NCBI GenBank assembly: GCA_947174215.1
Contig: CAMWIB010000101.1
Span: 1 to 5,092, forward strand
Reading direction: 5' to 3'
Source of the DNA: an uncultured Clostridia bacterium
GTDB lineage: Bacteria; Bacillota; Clostridia; Christensenellales; CAG-917
DNA length: 5,092 bases
In this document: piece after piece, positions 4,821 to 5,092 of the stretch
Layout: every line of letters begins with the position of its first letter
Position numbering within the stretch: the first letter of the stretch is position 1
Notes under the pieces: generated by a model
Databases searched by the model: none
What the model was told of the DNA's origin: nothing
Seen by the model: only the letters and a program-made list of their open reading frames with translations
Made by a program: the position numbers and the translations under genes

Positions 4821-5092
4821 ATATTAAAAGTTGACTGATAAGCGTAATCGACAGCTTGGTTGGATGTGAACACGACGAGCAGCCGTTCAAGGGACTGCAC
4901 CGCGCGTGCAGGGCGCGCGCTAATTGAGTGCCGAGCCGACGTTCGCTCGCTTGATTGGACAGCATATTTCATTGCAAGACTGTTGTGGTAAGATGAAGTG
5001 AAGTAAGTGCAACAAAGTACAAGGAAGCAGACGAGTATTGTTTATTTCGTCTGCGACCGAGTGGAATAAAGAGTGGAATATGGCGGTAGGCG
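4821..5092. other. unassigned block with GC-rich hairpins and purine-rich tail
   Basis: No gene is recognised. Positions 4891-4950 are about 72% G+C, against an AT-rich background elsewhere between genes. Hairpins are CTGCAC/GTGCAG (4895-4911, loop CGCGC), CGAGC/GCTCG (4932-4949), and the 8-bp GCAGACGA/TCGTCTGC (5027-5054, 12-base loop). From 4989 to 5035 the plus strand is rich in A and G. One plus frame is open from 4848 to the TAA at 4989-4991, and an overlapping minus frame is open from 4972 to 4784, but neither has a convincing ribosome binding site. CTTGGTTGGA (4855-4864) recurs as CTTGATTGGA (4950-4959). An untranslated RNA, a leader of a gene beyond the window, or a dispersed repeat are all possible. 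Confidence 0.45.
5059..5080 (+). repeat. two tandem copies of a 10-base unit
   Basis: GAGTGGAATA occurs at 5059-5068 and again at 5071-5080, a period of 12 bases. An ATG follows at 5080-5082 (ATGGCGGTAGGCG to the window end), with AAAGAG six bases before it, so the second copy could overlap the start of a gene that leaves the window. There is too little sequence to call that gene. Confidence 0.5.

Noticed and set aside
4883..4911. T-box-like string AAGGGACTGCACCGCG
   Set aside because: It resembles the T-box only in ACCGCG. The invariant TGGNA is absent, no matching antiterminator partner or stem I motif is visible, and a simple CTGCAC/GTGCAG hairpin explains it better.
4784..4972. 62-codon minus-strand frame in the GC-rich block
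   Set aside because: It runs through the mnmA terminator, has no ribosome binding site, and its composition is that of random GC-rich sequence.
5021..5030. AAGGAAGCAG resembling the signal recognition particle RNA motif
   Set aside because: The other half of the conserved loop (CAGGTCCGGAA-like) is missing, and these bases take part in a different hairpin.

Overview
The window looks like chromosomal DNA from a low- to mid-GC Gram-positive bacterium, most likely a Clostridia-type Firmicute. The reasons are A/G-rich Shine-Dalgarno sites (for example GAAAGGAG), near-consensus sigma-A promoters with extended -10 boxes, hairpin-plus-T terminators, frequent AGA and ATA codons, and a tRNA gene that encodes its own CCA end. 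The exact taxon cannot be fixed from this sequence.

Layout. (1) 29-1861, plus strand: a near-consensus promoter, a small polyprenyl-phosphate sugar-1-phosphate transferase (106-747), an ApbA/PanE-type ketopantoate reductase family gene 16 bases later (764-1783), and a hairpin terminator. These two genes form a short operon. (2) 1940-2240, minus strand: an unrecognised 77-residue protein with its own strong ribosome binding site. (3) 2241-2487: no confident gene, only a 69-codon open stretch that may be a gene remnant. (4) 2489-3338, minus strand: a predicted six-helix membrane protein (DUF998-like), then a tRNA-Arg(CCG) gene with its own promoter and terminator. (5) 3339-3656: a divergent promoter region with two perfect palindromes. 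(6) 3657-4820, plus strand: mnmA, the tRNA 2-thiouridylase, with two candidate promoters and a 12-bp-stem terminator. (7) 4821-5092: a compositionally odd block with hairpins and a tandem repeat, no convincing gene, running off the window end.

How the parts relate. The sugar transferase would start assembly of an undecaprenyl-linked surface glycan at the inner face of the membrane. The reductase is co-transcribed with it, but its link to that pathway is unproven. mnmA and tRNA-Arg(CCG) both serve translation, but MnmA is not known to act on tRNA-Arg, so their proximity is probably chance. Most of the window is ordinary housekeeping or envelope sequence. The least explained parts are the orphan 77-residue protein and the GC-rich structured block after mnmA. 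I did not find convincing evidence of a new multi-gene system.
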